Of a stretch of DNA of 64,000 nucleotides, positions 42,735 to 53,700 are shown in pieces. The stretch's first letter is position 1, and each line of letters begins with the position of its first letter. This stretch comes from Micrasema longulum (Eukaryota; Arthropoda; Insecta; Trichoptera; Brachycentridae): assembly GCA_022494885.1 (NCBI GenBank), contig JAGVSM010001668.1, positions 169,583 to 233,582 on the forward strand. Reading direction: 5' to 3'. Under the pieces are notes generated by a model. It was given only the letters and a program-made list of their open reading frames with translations, did no database searches and was not told where the DNA came from. Made by a program: the position numbers and the translations under genes.

Positions 42735-43140
42735 GGAGTCCTGGTTTTGATCCTCATGTATGGGAGCGAGGTATGGAATTGGAAAAACAAAGATGAAAGT
42801 AGGCTGAATGCTGTCAAATACTATCTTTCAGGCGAATGTGTAGTAAAACTAGATGCACAAATGTTTGTGCATTACGTAAGGCTTAAACAAGCATTAACGG
42901 CAATCAAGAAAGGAGGGCTGCAACAGTTTGGAGATGTAGAGCAAATGGATAGCGAAAGCAGGGCTAAAAGGATTTATGATGCGAAAATGAGGAAGGTTGA
43001 GCCGAACTGGATGACCAAATTCAACAAATACTTGAAGATGGACATTTCGAAGGTTGGAATAATCGCCGTGTGTGCATGAGATGTATGCAAAGACAAACGA
43101 AAGTGACGTTTTATCTTCTCGGTCCGTTCTCATGGGGAAT
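42735..43140 (+). mobile_element. RTE-type non-LTR fragment
   Basis: Encodes LMYGSEVWNWKNKDESRLNA, KKGGLQQFGDVEQMDSESRA and WMTKFNKYLKMDISKVGIIA, parallel to the copy at 22905-23670. One long frame (110 codons) with shifts at each end. Confidence 0.8.
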
Positions 43141-43739
43141 TGGCGAGTTAAATTTTATTTAAGAATAAAATAATGTATTTATATTCTGTTCTTCACAGTA
43201 GCATGCAATCAAAATATTTCCTCGCAATGGTATTTTTCTGTGTAGTGACATTTGGTTACTGCTGTTAGGAGGCAGAGGGCAACTACCCACAAATTGCAAT
43301 GCATCGACTATGCGCTTTTAACGAGTCTATTTTATTACAAGTCGTTGGTATTTTGCACAAAATTTTGGAGTATCTATGGATGTTTCGTAAAATATAAAAT
43401 TACAAAAGATAAATTACACAATTTCTAATCACAAATCGCGATGTTCTATGCGTTTATTAAGGAGTGGAAAATAAAATTTACGATCAAATTTATTCTACTC
43501 GAAATACTTCAAGGGGCATGAAAACAGTGATTTTTAAATAAAATTTGTAAGAGAAACATTAATATTAGTATGTATATTTTAAGGTTTTCATAAGAGATTG
43601 TATTTTTATTGAACACAACTTTGATTTATATTACTAAAACATCAATGAATACGATAATAAAGTAAAAAGATTGCATTCAGACATATTTTAAATAAAAGCA
43701 ACGTTAATTATAAAAAAAAACTATTGGATCCATAACTTG

Positions 43740-44105
43740 TCTATCTTCAGAAGAATACAGCTGTGTATGAAATAGACCAGAATCCTGGACGAGTGATTTC
43801 AACCCGATGGATACTCTCAGGTAAAAATCCTGAAAAAATGAAGTCGAGTGGGGATAAGTCCGCCTCGTAGTGAAGTGGTTGGTGTGTTTGCCTACCATGC
43901 TGAGGTCCTAGGTTCGATTCCCGGGAGGTTCAACATAAATGAGGTGTTTTTTACACTGCAATATTACACTGTCCCCGGACTGGCACCTGAAGCGTAAGAC
44001 TGATCACTTTATCTTCCTGTAAAACATGATAGATACACTGCTCGCACATTACCAATGCAGTGCCCCAAGCACCATCAGATGCGGATTAGGGTTTAATGAA
44101 GGATT
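43740..44105 (+). repeat. SINE family 1, best copy with leader
   Basis: Leader (GAAATAGACCAGAATCCTGG, CGATGGATACTCTCAGGTAA, GTCGAGTGGGGATAAGTCCG) followed by a tRNA-like part from 43861 (A-box-like TAGTGAAGTGG, B-box GGTTCGATTCC), then GGACTGGCACCTGAAGCGTA, GACTGATCACTTTATCTTCC and ACCAATGCAGTGCCCCAAG. Confidence 0.88.
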
Positions 44106-44109
44106 CATA

Positions 44110-45492
44110 GCTGGGTATTAGATATAAAAGTAGTTCAAACATTTAAAAATAAAAATGATTTCTTTAAAACCGTCTTTATTTTTGTTGAACTTAACATAGT
44201 TAGATTATGAAAAAAAAGACATATATATTTTTTAAATAATGATTAGGTACTACTTTGGCCTAAATATTGCAGGAGATACCAAAGTTAGATAAAAAAAAAA
44301 ACATTTATTTAATTTGATACGGAATGAGTTAAAATATATTTCAGAGTACGCAAGTAAATAAAAACTCAACACTTTTAACATTTATATCCACTCAACTGTT
44401 TTCATTTTGCTTCTTATAATTCAATTTACCTTATCAAGTTATAAATCATCCCGTTAATAATATGAAATCTCTTAACTGAAAATATTACTTTTACCTATTA
44501 TCCGCCACTGTGTCTTTTGTAAGGCTTCAGACTATTTTAGTTTCAGCATATTAACTCAGGAAGTTGTGAAATTGGATCACTAAGTTATGTTGTGGAAAAC
44601 AAATGAACATTGGGCAAAATAATGACATTTCAAGTAAAGATTCTAATTGAAAAAAATATTTGTGCTATTTAGGAGGCAAGCAATCTGATAGGTTAGGAAC
44701 TAACACACATGTACAATAATATTAACTGTACGTCTTTTTTGGGGTATTAATATTTTATATGTACTGATTATATATTCTTGCGTGTTTATTAATGGTGCGT
44801 AATATATTTTAAGTTGATAAAATGCAAACATTAAAAAAATAAAAGTCAATCAAAACATATTTACAATTGCTAACTAAGTTTGCTATCTGACTTATATTAA
44901 AACTTACGTTATAAAAAAAGTTTTTAAAATTAGGAAAAAATAACAAATGGCTTAGAAGTAGTTAAGCTGTAACAGAAATAAATTTTCCAAAATTTTATAA
45001 TATAATGTCATTTCAGAGCAATTTTTTGTGGAATAGATTACAAATTTCGAATCAAATTCCATTGTTTTAAATATTTTAACAAAAAAGTGTTGGAATGATA
45101 ATTTGAATATTTAAGAATAAAAATCTAACTCCATTTTGATGGATCAAGTCCATAGAGCTATATCTAGAAATTACTAAATGGCTGACCAAAGTTTTGACTC
45201 ATCTTAAGTGAAGTACATATGTACATATTTATGTGAAATATATATACACTATGGTTACTCGTTTTGGAAGTAAAGTTGTTGCGTCAATGTTTTAATTAGT
45301 CACGGAGCCGAGATACTGATAAGTTTCCTTGTGAAAACAGTTGTATAACAAGAGAAAACCAATAATTTTTATGAGTTAACCTTTAAGGAATTAAAACGGA
45401 GTGCTTTTTTTAATACAATGGGTAAAAGAAATCAAAATTTCACATTTTTGAATATCGTCTATGGAACTGAACCATCAATTTGATTTTTACTA
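44110..45492. other. Intergenic spacer with no gene seen
   Basis: AT-rich sequence between a SINE and MITE family B copy 3. Nothing recognised on either strand. Confidence 0.5.
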
Positions 45493-45969
45493 TAGTCCTT
45501 AAAATATAGCTTGATTAAAATGACAGCTGCCAAACTAATGTCACTAGTGTTGGGAAATTACTGATCATTGATCATGTACCGATCAAATCGATTTTATCAA
45601 TTTTTTCATGCAAACATGAAACTCTGTTTCCGAAAATTGATATAAAAACCCAAAAACAAGCCTATTATAGAGTGTTTAAGACAATTATTCACCAAAAAAG
45701 AAGACATTTTAACTTTTTTCATGAACAACATCAAATTAATATTTTTTTATTCGATCAATTTGTCTCATCTCTAACGTTTTTGCAAAATGATGTAACGTCG
45801 TTTTTATATATTTGTGTTGATTTATTTGTATTAAAAAAATAAATTAACATGCCAGATATGAGTGATTTTTCGTGTGTCAATATAAATCACTCCGTAGATG
45901 TTACTACAAAGTTATGTCGTCATTTTTGCTGACAACTGTCATTCTAATCGAGGTATATTTTAAGGACTT
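45493..45969 (+). mobile_element. MITE family B, copy 3 (477 bp)
   Basis: Flanked by TA (45491-45492). Starts TAGTCCTTAAAATATAGCTT and ends GTATATTTTAAGGACTT. Same orientation as copy 1 and shorter by an internal deletion around 45730-45830. Confidence 0.85.
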
Positions 45970-46261
45970 TAGAAATTTAATCTGAATAGAAGCAGTTTTT
46001 GTTGTGGAAAATATTTGTTCTAAATTGATTCAAAATTATAATTAAAAAATATCAAGTAGGTACCTGAGATGATTTTAAGCGGGCCTTAAATTATTACCAT
46101 GGTATCACTTAAAAGAAAATGTCAAAAGTTTCGTGATTTTAGGCTTACATTATCAATGCTGAAGCAAAAGTTCTGAAGCCTTAAGATGTAAGTTTGCTTC
46201 CCAACAAAACCATTAAAAACAAGTGGTAAGGCAAAGTATGAAACCTTTATATCAGTGTGTT

Positions 46262-46888
46262 CTAGCAAGCGCAGTTGTCCCCGTCTCTCCCTCTGCTTCC
46301 TTCGTTTGCGTTCAGCTTGATCTGGTCGGGGAACTCGTTATATAGCTCCACTTCTGTTTCTTGTGCGAGCGCGTTGCGCGCGATGGTCTGGAACGCCAAC
46401 TCCACGTTCAGAGCTTCCTTGGCGCTCGTCTCGAAGTAAGGAATCCCGTTTTTGCTTTGACACCACTGCTGCGCGCGCTTCGCCGAAACCGTTCTGCTCT
46501 CCAAGTCCACTTTGTTCCCGAGGATGACGAAGGGGAAGTTCTCCGGGTCCCGGGGCGACGCCTGGATGAGGAACTCGTCTCTCCAACTCTCCAGAGACTT
46601 GAACGAGGTGGGGGCGGAAACGTCGAATACTAATACGCAACAATCCGCTCCCCTGTAGAAGGCGACTCCCAGCGACTGGAACCTCTCCTGCCCCGCTGTA
46701 TCCCATATCTGCATGGTCACTACTCTGTCGTCGACCATCACTTCCTTCGTCAAAAAATCAGCTCCGATCGTAGCCTTGTACTGATTTGTAAACTTCTTGT
46801 TGACGAATTGGTTCATGAGCGATGTCTTCCCGACGCCACTGTCTCCCAATATTATCACTTTGAGCAAGGTCTTTTTTCTTGATGCCAT
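46262..46888 (-). CDS. RAB7: Ras-related protein Rab-7, uninterrupted 208-codon reading frame
   Basis: Rab7 is the small GTPase that drives late endosome to lysosome traffic, autophagosome-lysosome fusion and endosome movement through effectors such as RILP and HOPS. All landmarks are intact: P-loop GDSGVGKT (15-22), switch I Thr-40 in [16 protein letters not shown] with Gln-67 (62-68), NKVD (125-128) and SAK (155-157). The C-terminal Cys-Ala-Cys (206-208) is the CxC double-geranylgeranylation motif. The ATG at 46888 (MASRKK) matches family starts; an in-frame ATG at 46900 would add four residues. The CDS has no intron and is GC-rich, unlike the fragmented neighbours. It may be a natural single-exon gene or an ancient retrocopy, but nothing suggests it is a pseudogene. 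Head-to-head with the DCX-domain gene. Confidence 0.96.
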   Translation of the reverse strand: MASRKKTLLKVIILGDSGVGKTSLMNQFVNKKFTNQYKATIGADFLTKEVMVDDRVVTMQIWDTAGQERFQSLGVAFYRGADCCVLVFDVSAPTSFKSLESWRDEFLIQASPRDPENFPFVILGNKVDLESRTVSAKRAQQWCQSKNGIPYFETSAKEALNVELAFQTIARNALAQETEVELYNEFPDQIKLNANEGSRGRDGDNCAC

Positions 46889-47538
46889 TTTGCGACTCAA
46901 TTTACTTGCGCTGATACGAAAATATAAAAGAAATAAGTCGTCTTTGTTTGTCGCTCGTCGATGACATAAAACGAAATTGATAAATGCGTCACCTGTTTGC
47001 GGTGTTGCCAGTTTCTAACTGAACTTTGCCTTCTATTCTAAAGTAAGAACTGCGTACGACATAAAATTGAAAATAAATTATTATTACATCGAAAACTATA
47101 CAAAATTCTACAAAAACTCTAAAAATATATTTTTTGGTAAATTGACGTCCAAAGAAGATTTAAGTTCTGGTAAAGATTAATCAATCGTTTAAAAAATAGT
47201 TTGACGTCACTTTTCCTGATTTACGAGGAAAACATGTTTAATTTATAGCAAACCGATTTCCAAAAGATGCGCCTGCGCAGTGAATTACGCCAGCAAACAT
47301 TTTTGGATAGGTTATGGGCGTATGTGAACGATAGTAATTTACATTTTTCACTCAAATAATGTTTTAATCGTACCGCGAAAGCTCGCAGCGGCTTCTGGCT
47401 GCGCTGTGATCTTCGTTGCGCTTTTTAATTTTTTCGATTCAGCCAGGTAATTCGCCCATTCTCCACACATGGATGAGTTTGACGTTCCGTTATCTGACAT
47501 CCTTTCCGATTCAGTGTCAACTTTGCTTTATTTGCAGA
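46889..47538. promoter_or_regulatory. Divergent promoter between RAB7 and the DCX-domain gene
   Basis: 650 bp separate the two start codons. CGGTGTTGCCAGTT at 47000-47013 exactly repeats the word at 950-963. TGCGCCTGCGCA at 47268-47279 resembles the palindromic NRF-1/EWG-type site (consensus close to TGCGCATGCGCA). GC content rises around 47370-47430. A likely 5' UTR intron (47447-47537) occupies the end next to the DCX gene. Confidence 0.65.
47447..47537 (+). other. Probable 5' UTR intron of the DCX-domain gene
   Basis: CAG then GTAATT at 47446/47447 and a good acceptor TTTATTTGCAG ending at 47537, one base before the ATG. Its removal would bring the start codon close to CGATTCAGCCAG, and would also remove an out-of-context ATG at 47470. 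Length 91 bp. Inferred from splice signals only. Confidence 0.5.
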
Positions 47539-47750
47539 ATGGAGGAAAACTTGAGCCGCAGCGGAAGTCGGTCGAGTTCCGTGTGCGACCTGGAGAAAGA
47601 CTTTAGTGATATGGAAATAATGAAGAAGTCCAGGAGAGGTGTTATACTGAGGACTCCGCCCGCCAGGAAGGCGAAGCGGGTCCGGTTCTTTAGGAATGGT
47701 GATAAATTTTACTCCGGTGTTGTGATACCAGTGCTAGCTGAACGTTATAG
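47539..47750 (+). CDS. DCLK: DCX-domain gene exon 1 (residues 1-71)
   Basis: Starts [20 protein letters not shown] just after an acceptor-like TTTGCAG. Ends AERYR with AG then GTATTG, splitting an Arg codon. It has a basic Ser/Arg head and the first half of DC1. Confidence 0.88.
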
Positions 47751-50700
47751 GTATTGGGAAATTGTGTTCTAAGTTTCGAGTGTTATGGTGTTAGTTTACG
47801 ATGCGGTTTTACATTCGCCGGTTTTCATTTTCAGGTCTTTTGACAGTCTAACAGCTGATTTAACCAGAGTATTGGTTGACAATGTCACTCTGCCGAGTGG
47901 AGTTAGGACGATTTATTCAATCGACGGCAAAAAGGTACGTTTTACTTTCGATTTCTTATTTTTTTATTTTATTTTTATATTTTACCAACAATTGGTACAA
48001 GCGTACCTAACCATTAACAAGTACAAATCAGTCTATACAATTTGGAATGGAATTTAGAAAGTAACTGGCGTTTGCATATTTATCTGTTTATTTTTCTACT
48101 TGATTGACCAAATGAAAATCGTGCCTTGCAATTGGACAACTCTGCTTACATTTGCACTTTTATGATTTTCGAAATTTTTTGGAGCATAATATTGTTGGCA
48201 GAAATTTGATACTCTCAACCCTTATTTATTACAACAGAGGGAAAACTTGAGAAGTGAATATAGAAATCTAGTCCCCCTAGAAATCCCTCTCCGTTGAAAT
48301 AAATTTAAATATGAATAACTCCATAGGGAGTTATCCAGCCAGTCTGCAAGCATTTGGACATACTCAAACATTGTTGAATTAACTACCTGGTAAAAGAAGA
48401 AGTATAACAATTGGAAAATGGTTTTCAAGCGTTGCCTAGTAGGTGATTTGGTTCAGCCGGATGAATCTCACCCACGTGATGAAGGTTTCAGCTCTTTTAC
48501 ATCACAAAAGTCAACAAATGGAAGAGTTGAGGAAATGTGGATGTTCAAACATGGGCAGAATGGTGAATGTTACACAGTGTGTAAAGTGGCCACTTATACT
48601 AGCCAACGACAGGTCATAAGCCCTGTAAATGCCTAGACTTCCATATTCCCTTCTCAAAAATGTTTTCCCTCTCTGTTGAAATAAATTTAAATAGAAATCT
48701 AGGCATTTACAGAGCTTATGACCCGTTGGCTGGTTTAAGTGGCCACTTTACACCCCAACGTTTACCATTCTGCTTATGTTTAAACATTAACATTTTCTCA
48801 ACTCTTCCATATGTTGACTTTTGTCAAGTAAACAGCTGAAACCTTTGTAGATGTAGGTGAGACTCATGTGGCTGAATTATCTCACTATACTTCTTTGTAT
48901 ACCAGTTAATTTAATCAAGAGTGTTTTGAGTATGTCCAAATGTTTGTAGACAGGCTGGATTGCACTTCCCGGGGAGTTATTAAGATCCAAATTTATCGCA
49001 ACAGAGAAAAAACATTTTTGAAAGGGGATTAACCCTTTCGCTCCTGAGATATTTTTCAAAATTTTCTTTACTCTCCTTTTTTTGGACCATCTCTCCACTT
49101 CGGATACTGGAGCTATCATATAAAAAATATGTTATGTTCTAAGTGGCCAGTAACATGAACAATTGTTGTGGCCAGGATCTAACAGAATATGGAAAACAAT
49201 TTGAATTTTTGGTCGTACCCACACAAACGTGTTGGCCGGGAGCGAAAGGGTTAAGTGGCTACTTTAATCGCGGATCGGTTTCCTCAAATAAAAACCAATT
49301 CGGGATTTGAAAAAAATGAAATTGTTTACTGTTTGTTGTAGTTTAATTTTATTAAAAATATAACGACAATAAAATACTTCAACAATAAAATTGTAATTTA
49401 TTTATTTATGCTTTATTAAGTTAGTTCATAACATCTTAAGAACTAAGATAAACTTTTCATAACATTACAATTTTTTTATAAAAATTTCTCAGTAACATAT
49501 TTTTTCAAATTAATTTGAAATATTTAGATCTTTTCTTTCTACTCTATTCCTTCAGGTAACTCATTGTACAGCTTCAATCCCTTGTACAATTAGTTTTGGG
49601 ATTCTGTTTTTCTCCTCATTGGTAATCTTATCTTTTTTTTTATCCCATGTTTCATATGTATGACATTGTTGGTTAAATTTTATTATTGTTGACGAGAAAG
49701 ACATGGCATGATCAAGTACAACAAATTCTTGAAAGTGGTCATGTGAAAAGTCGGAATAATCGACGTGCGTGCATGAGAAGATGTATGAATGTGAAGGAAG
49801 CAAAGGAAGTGTGCCAGGACAGAGTGGTGTGGCGTTCTATCCTCTCTGCCTACCCCTCTGGGGAAATGGCGTGATGGTTAGTTAGTTAGTTAGTTAATTA
49901 TTTTATCTATAAAAGTTGCTTTATTATATTTCATTTGCTGCTTTACTGTGATCAAGCCAATTTCTTTGTGCATTCTTTCCACAGTAGAATATATATTTCT
50001 TTTGAGTATAATCTTCATTGCCTTATTTTGAAGAATTTGTATATTTTGAATTTCTCCTTCATTACATAAAAAAAAGAATAGAAGAACAGTAATTTATGCG
50101 TGGACATATGATGATGATAATGTAGACTATTCACCATCACTATCATATTGTCAGTGTTACTGCAGAACCCCGTAACCATCAATTGAATTTTTTGGCAGGG
50201 AACCGTTAATATATTATAATGGTCATAAGCCCTGTAAATGCCTAGACTTCCATATTCCCTTATTAAAGGTATTCTCCATCTCTGTTGTAATTTGTTAATC
50301 TTAATGACTCCCGAGGGGGTGAAATCCAGTCTTTTGTCTACAAACATTTGGACAAACTCAAATATTGTAATGAAATCAACTGGTCCAAGAAAAAGTTTAA
50401 AAATTGGAAAATTGTTTTCAGGCGTTCCCTAGTATGTGAAATAATTCAGTCAGATGAATCTCTTTACAAAAATAATGGTTTTAGCTCTTTAACTTCACTA
50501 AAATCAACAAATGGAAGAATTAAAGAAATATGGATGTTCAAACATAGGCAAAATGGTGAATGTTACACAGTGTGTAAAGTGGCCACTTAAACCAGCCGTT
50601 GACAGGTCATAAGCCCTGTAGATGCCTAGACTTCTATATTACCTTCTCTTAAATGTTCTTCAACTCTGTTGTAATATTAACTTTTCGAATCATGCTGAAA

Positions 50701-53700
50701 GTATGCAGTACCATGGAATAAACTCTCTTAAAAATCGAAGAATAATGTTGGGCCAGTTATTTTTATTCAAATTAATAAATAATAAAATTGATCCTCCTAA
50801 CCTACTAGAAAGACTTCCATTCCGTGTGCCATCTAGACCGACAAGACAAAATCTTCTCTTTTACACAGAAAACGCGTCAACAAACTATTTAAACAATCTA
50901 CAATACCTAGAATATGCGACCAATATAACAATATATTTACCGAGGCTGATATTTTTTGTGACAATGTATGTAAATTTAGGTCAAAAATTATAGAAATTTT
51001 GAGAGAAGCAGACATTTAACATTATTATTATATATATTTTTTTTCATTTCGTTTCTTTTAAATTTATTATATTGAACATAATTTGAATTATTGTATTAAG
51101 TGTAAACAATTTTTTTGTGTGCATGAGTTTCTTACACTAAAATACAAAGAAATTGGCAATATATGTGTACATACTGTTTGTTTACCTAATAAAATAAATA
51201 AATATGTTTATATAAACAGCTCCCCAGGGAGTTAAATCCAGTCCTTGTTTACGAAAATTTGGACAAACTCAAAATATTGACGAATATTTACTGTTCAAGT
51301 TTACAAATGTAGAGAAATCTACTGTCAGTAAATCTACTTATGCGGATATCGGTTTCGTCTTTAATAACTTATTATACATGATATTAAAATTATATTTTAC
51401 TCCTTATTGTAGTCATTTTCTGTAAATAATACCTCTGTATAATACGATAATTTGCAATGATGTATTAATAGCAGTGAATCACACTGCCATACATTGCTGA
51501 TAACAGTACAATTATTCTATGGTCACACATCACCTAGGTTTTTATGTTCGTTTGACACTGACCAATTTATACTTAAACTGAGAATTGAATCAGTGAAATT
51601 GAAAATTTTATCAATTCCACTTATGCAATGCAATGACACACTTTACTTTCATGATTGTATGATAATAATAACAGCAATTAAGTATTATTACTGGCAGATA
51701 ATTTTATTTAATTTATTTCGAAAGTTAGTTTACATTACATTATTTATATATCGATTGTCCAGTTGTTAAAACAAGTCTAAAAAAAGGTATTTACTCTTGT
51801 CAAGTAGTCATTTTGTCTTATCCGATTCAATGCTAGTTCAACTTTATCACTGCAACAATCATATCTCAATATATTATTCTAGCAATTCAGTACTGAATCG
51901 TCTACATGCGCTGGGTAATAAACATTGGGATTTAGGTGACATATTTTTATTGAAAGCAAAGGCAAAGATAATCAAGAGGTAGAAATAGAAAGAAGGCGAG
52001 GTTTAGCATGGGCCGCCTTTGGTAAGCTCTCATATATCCTGAAATCTCCGAAGTATTCACATTACTTAAAGAAGAAACTTTTTGATGCTTGTGTTCTCCC
52101 TGTACTGACATATGGCTGTGAAACTTTTGTGTTCACGAAAAAAAATTTACACAAATTATCAGTGACACAGAGAGCCATGGAAAGGAGAATGCTGGGTATT
52201 TCGTTGAGAGACAGAAAAACCAATACATGGATTAGAGCGAGAACAAAGATCACCGATGTGGTCCATAGGGCTGCCAACCAGAAATGGAGCTGGGCTGGTC
52301 ATATAGCCAGAATCACAGACTCTAGATGGACCAAAAAAAGTCCTGGAATGGCGACCCAGAACGGGTAGAAGAAGTGTCGGCAGGCCTCAGACAAGGTGGT
52401 CTGATGACATAAGACGAGTTGCAGGAAGTGGTTGGATGCGGTTGGCTCAGGATAGGGAAATATGGAGACTAAAGGGGGAGGCCTATGTTCAACATTGGAC
52501 AAGAGACGGCTGATGATGATGATGATGATGATTTTTATTGAAATTTCCAGCTTATAAACAATTACTTGTAAAACATTTTAGTGTGGAATCAATATTTTAA
52601 TGATGTTCTTTCTAAGTAAGCATTGAAAAAGTTGTTACTGTACATACTCCACTGTAAATACTTATGTATGTATGTAATGTAAAAGATACTTGTACCGTTA
52701 ATTCTTGAAAAATAAAATAAATAAAATACTCTGATAATGGCAAAATGCCATAAAAAAAATATTTACCTGAAAAGAAGTTTGTTATCATTCAGTTCTTCCC
52801 GTTGGTCCATCCATGGCAAACAAACCGGAAATCTTCCATAGCTCTCACATCAGGTTGATTCATATGAACTAGTGACGTCATTCGAAGTAGTCGGTTTTTA
52901 TTATTTTTTTCTTACATCTTCAGTAAACTTTGCCGTACAATTTAATGCTCTAATTTTTACATTTATTGTATCCAATTTCCCTTAGAGCTGAAGGTGATAA
53001 CCTGTTCTAAGGAGAACTGTATAGTGTTATTTTTTTTCTCTGCCCACAATATGTAATTAAATTTTTTTCTATCCTAATATGCTTCAGCTAGATTTAGATT
53101 ATTTTTTTAAAAATTGATTGAAAAAATGCAATTAACTCAGAAGGAGACAAAACGAAGATGTTTATATTTGAATTTTATTCAATGATAGCAGGAAGGCATT
53201 TTGTCACTAGAATAATTTTATTTTATTTTATTTATTATACGGCACAAGTGCCTTTTACAATATAAAATATAATGAGTTAGTTAGATAAACAAAAATTAAT
53301 AACTTAAAAATAATATTAAAACATGGGTATAAAAAGAATAATAACAAGAAATATATATATATACATGTATGTATGTCAGCATACAAAATATAAAATGAAT
53401 AAAAATCAGATCATTAGCATAATTACCTTTTGCAAATAATTTGTTGATCGTTACTATAGAACATCATGAAATATTTGTAAAGAGATGATTTGAATTCACA
53501 GAGACTCGAGTTAAAAATGACCATATAAGAGGTACATTCGTTTCCTAGTCTGTATATACACAGTATAGGTGAGTGACAAAGATAGTTATTAGTTTGAGAA
53601 GGGTGACAATAATATAGACTAATTTGTCTAGTTCTACGTATTGGTATATCAATATTTATAAAATCCAGGAGTTCGCAACAATCGAATTTAGAATTTATGA

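Noticed and set aside
46338..46706. ORFs overlapping RAB7 in other frames on both strands
   Set aside because: They are shadows of the GC-rich RAB7 coding region.
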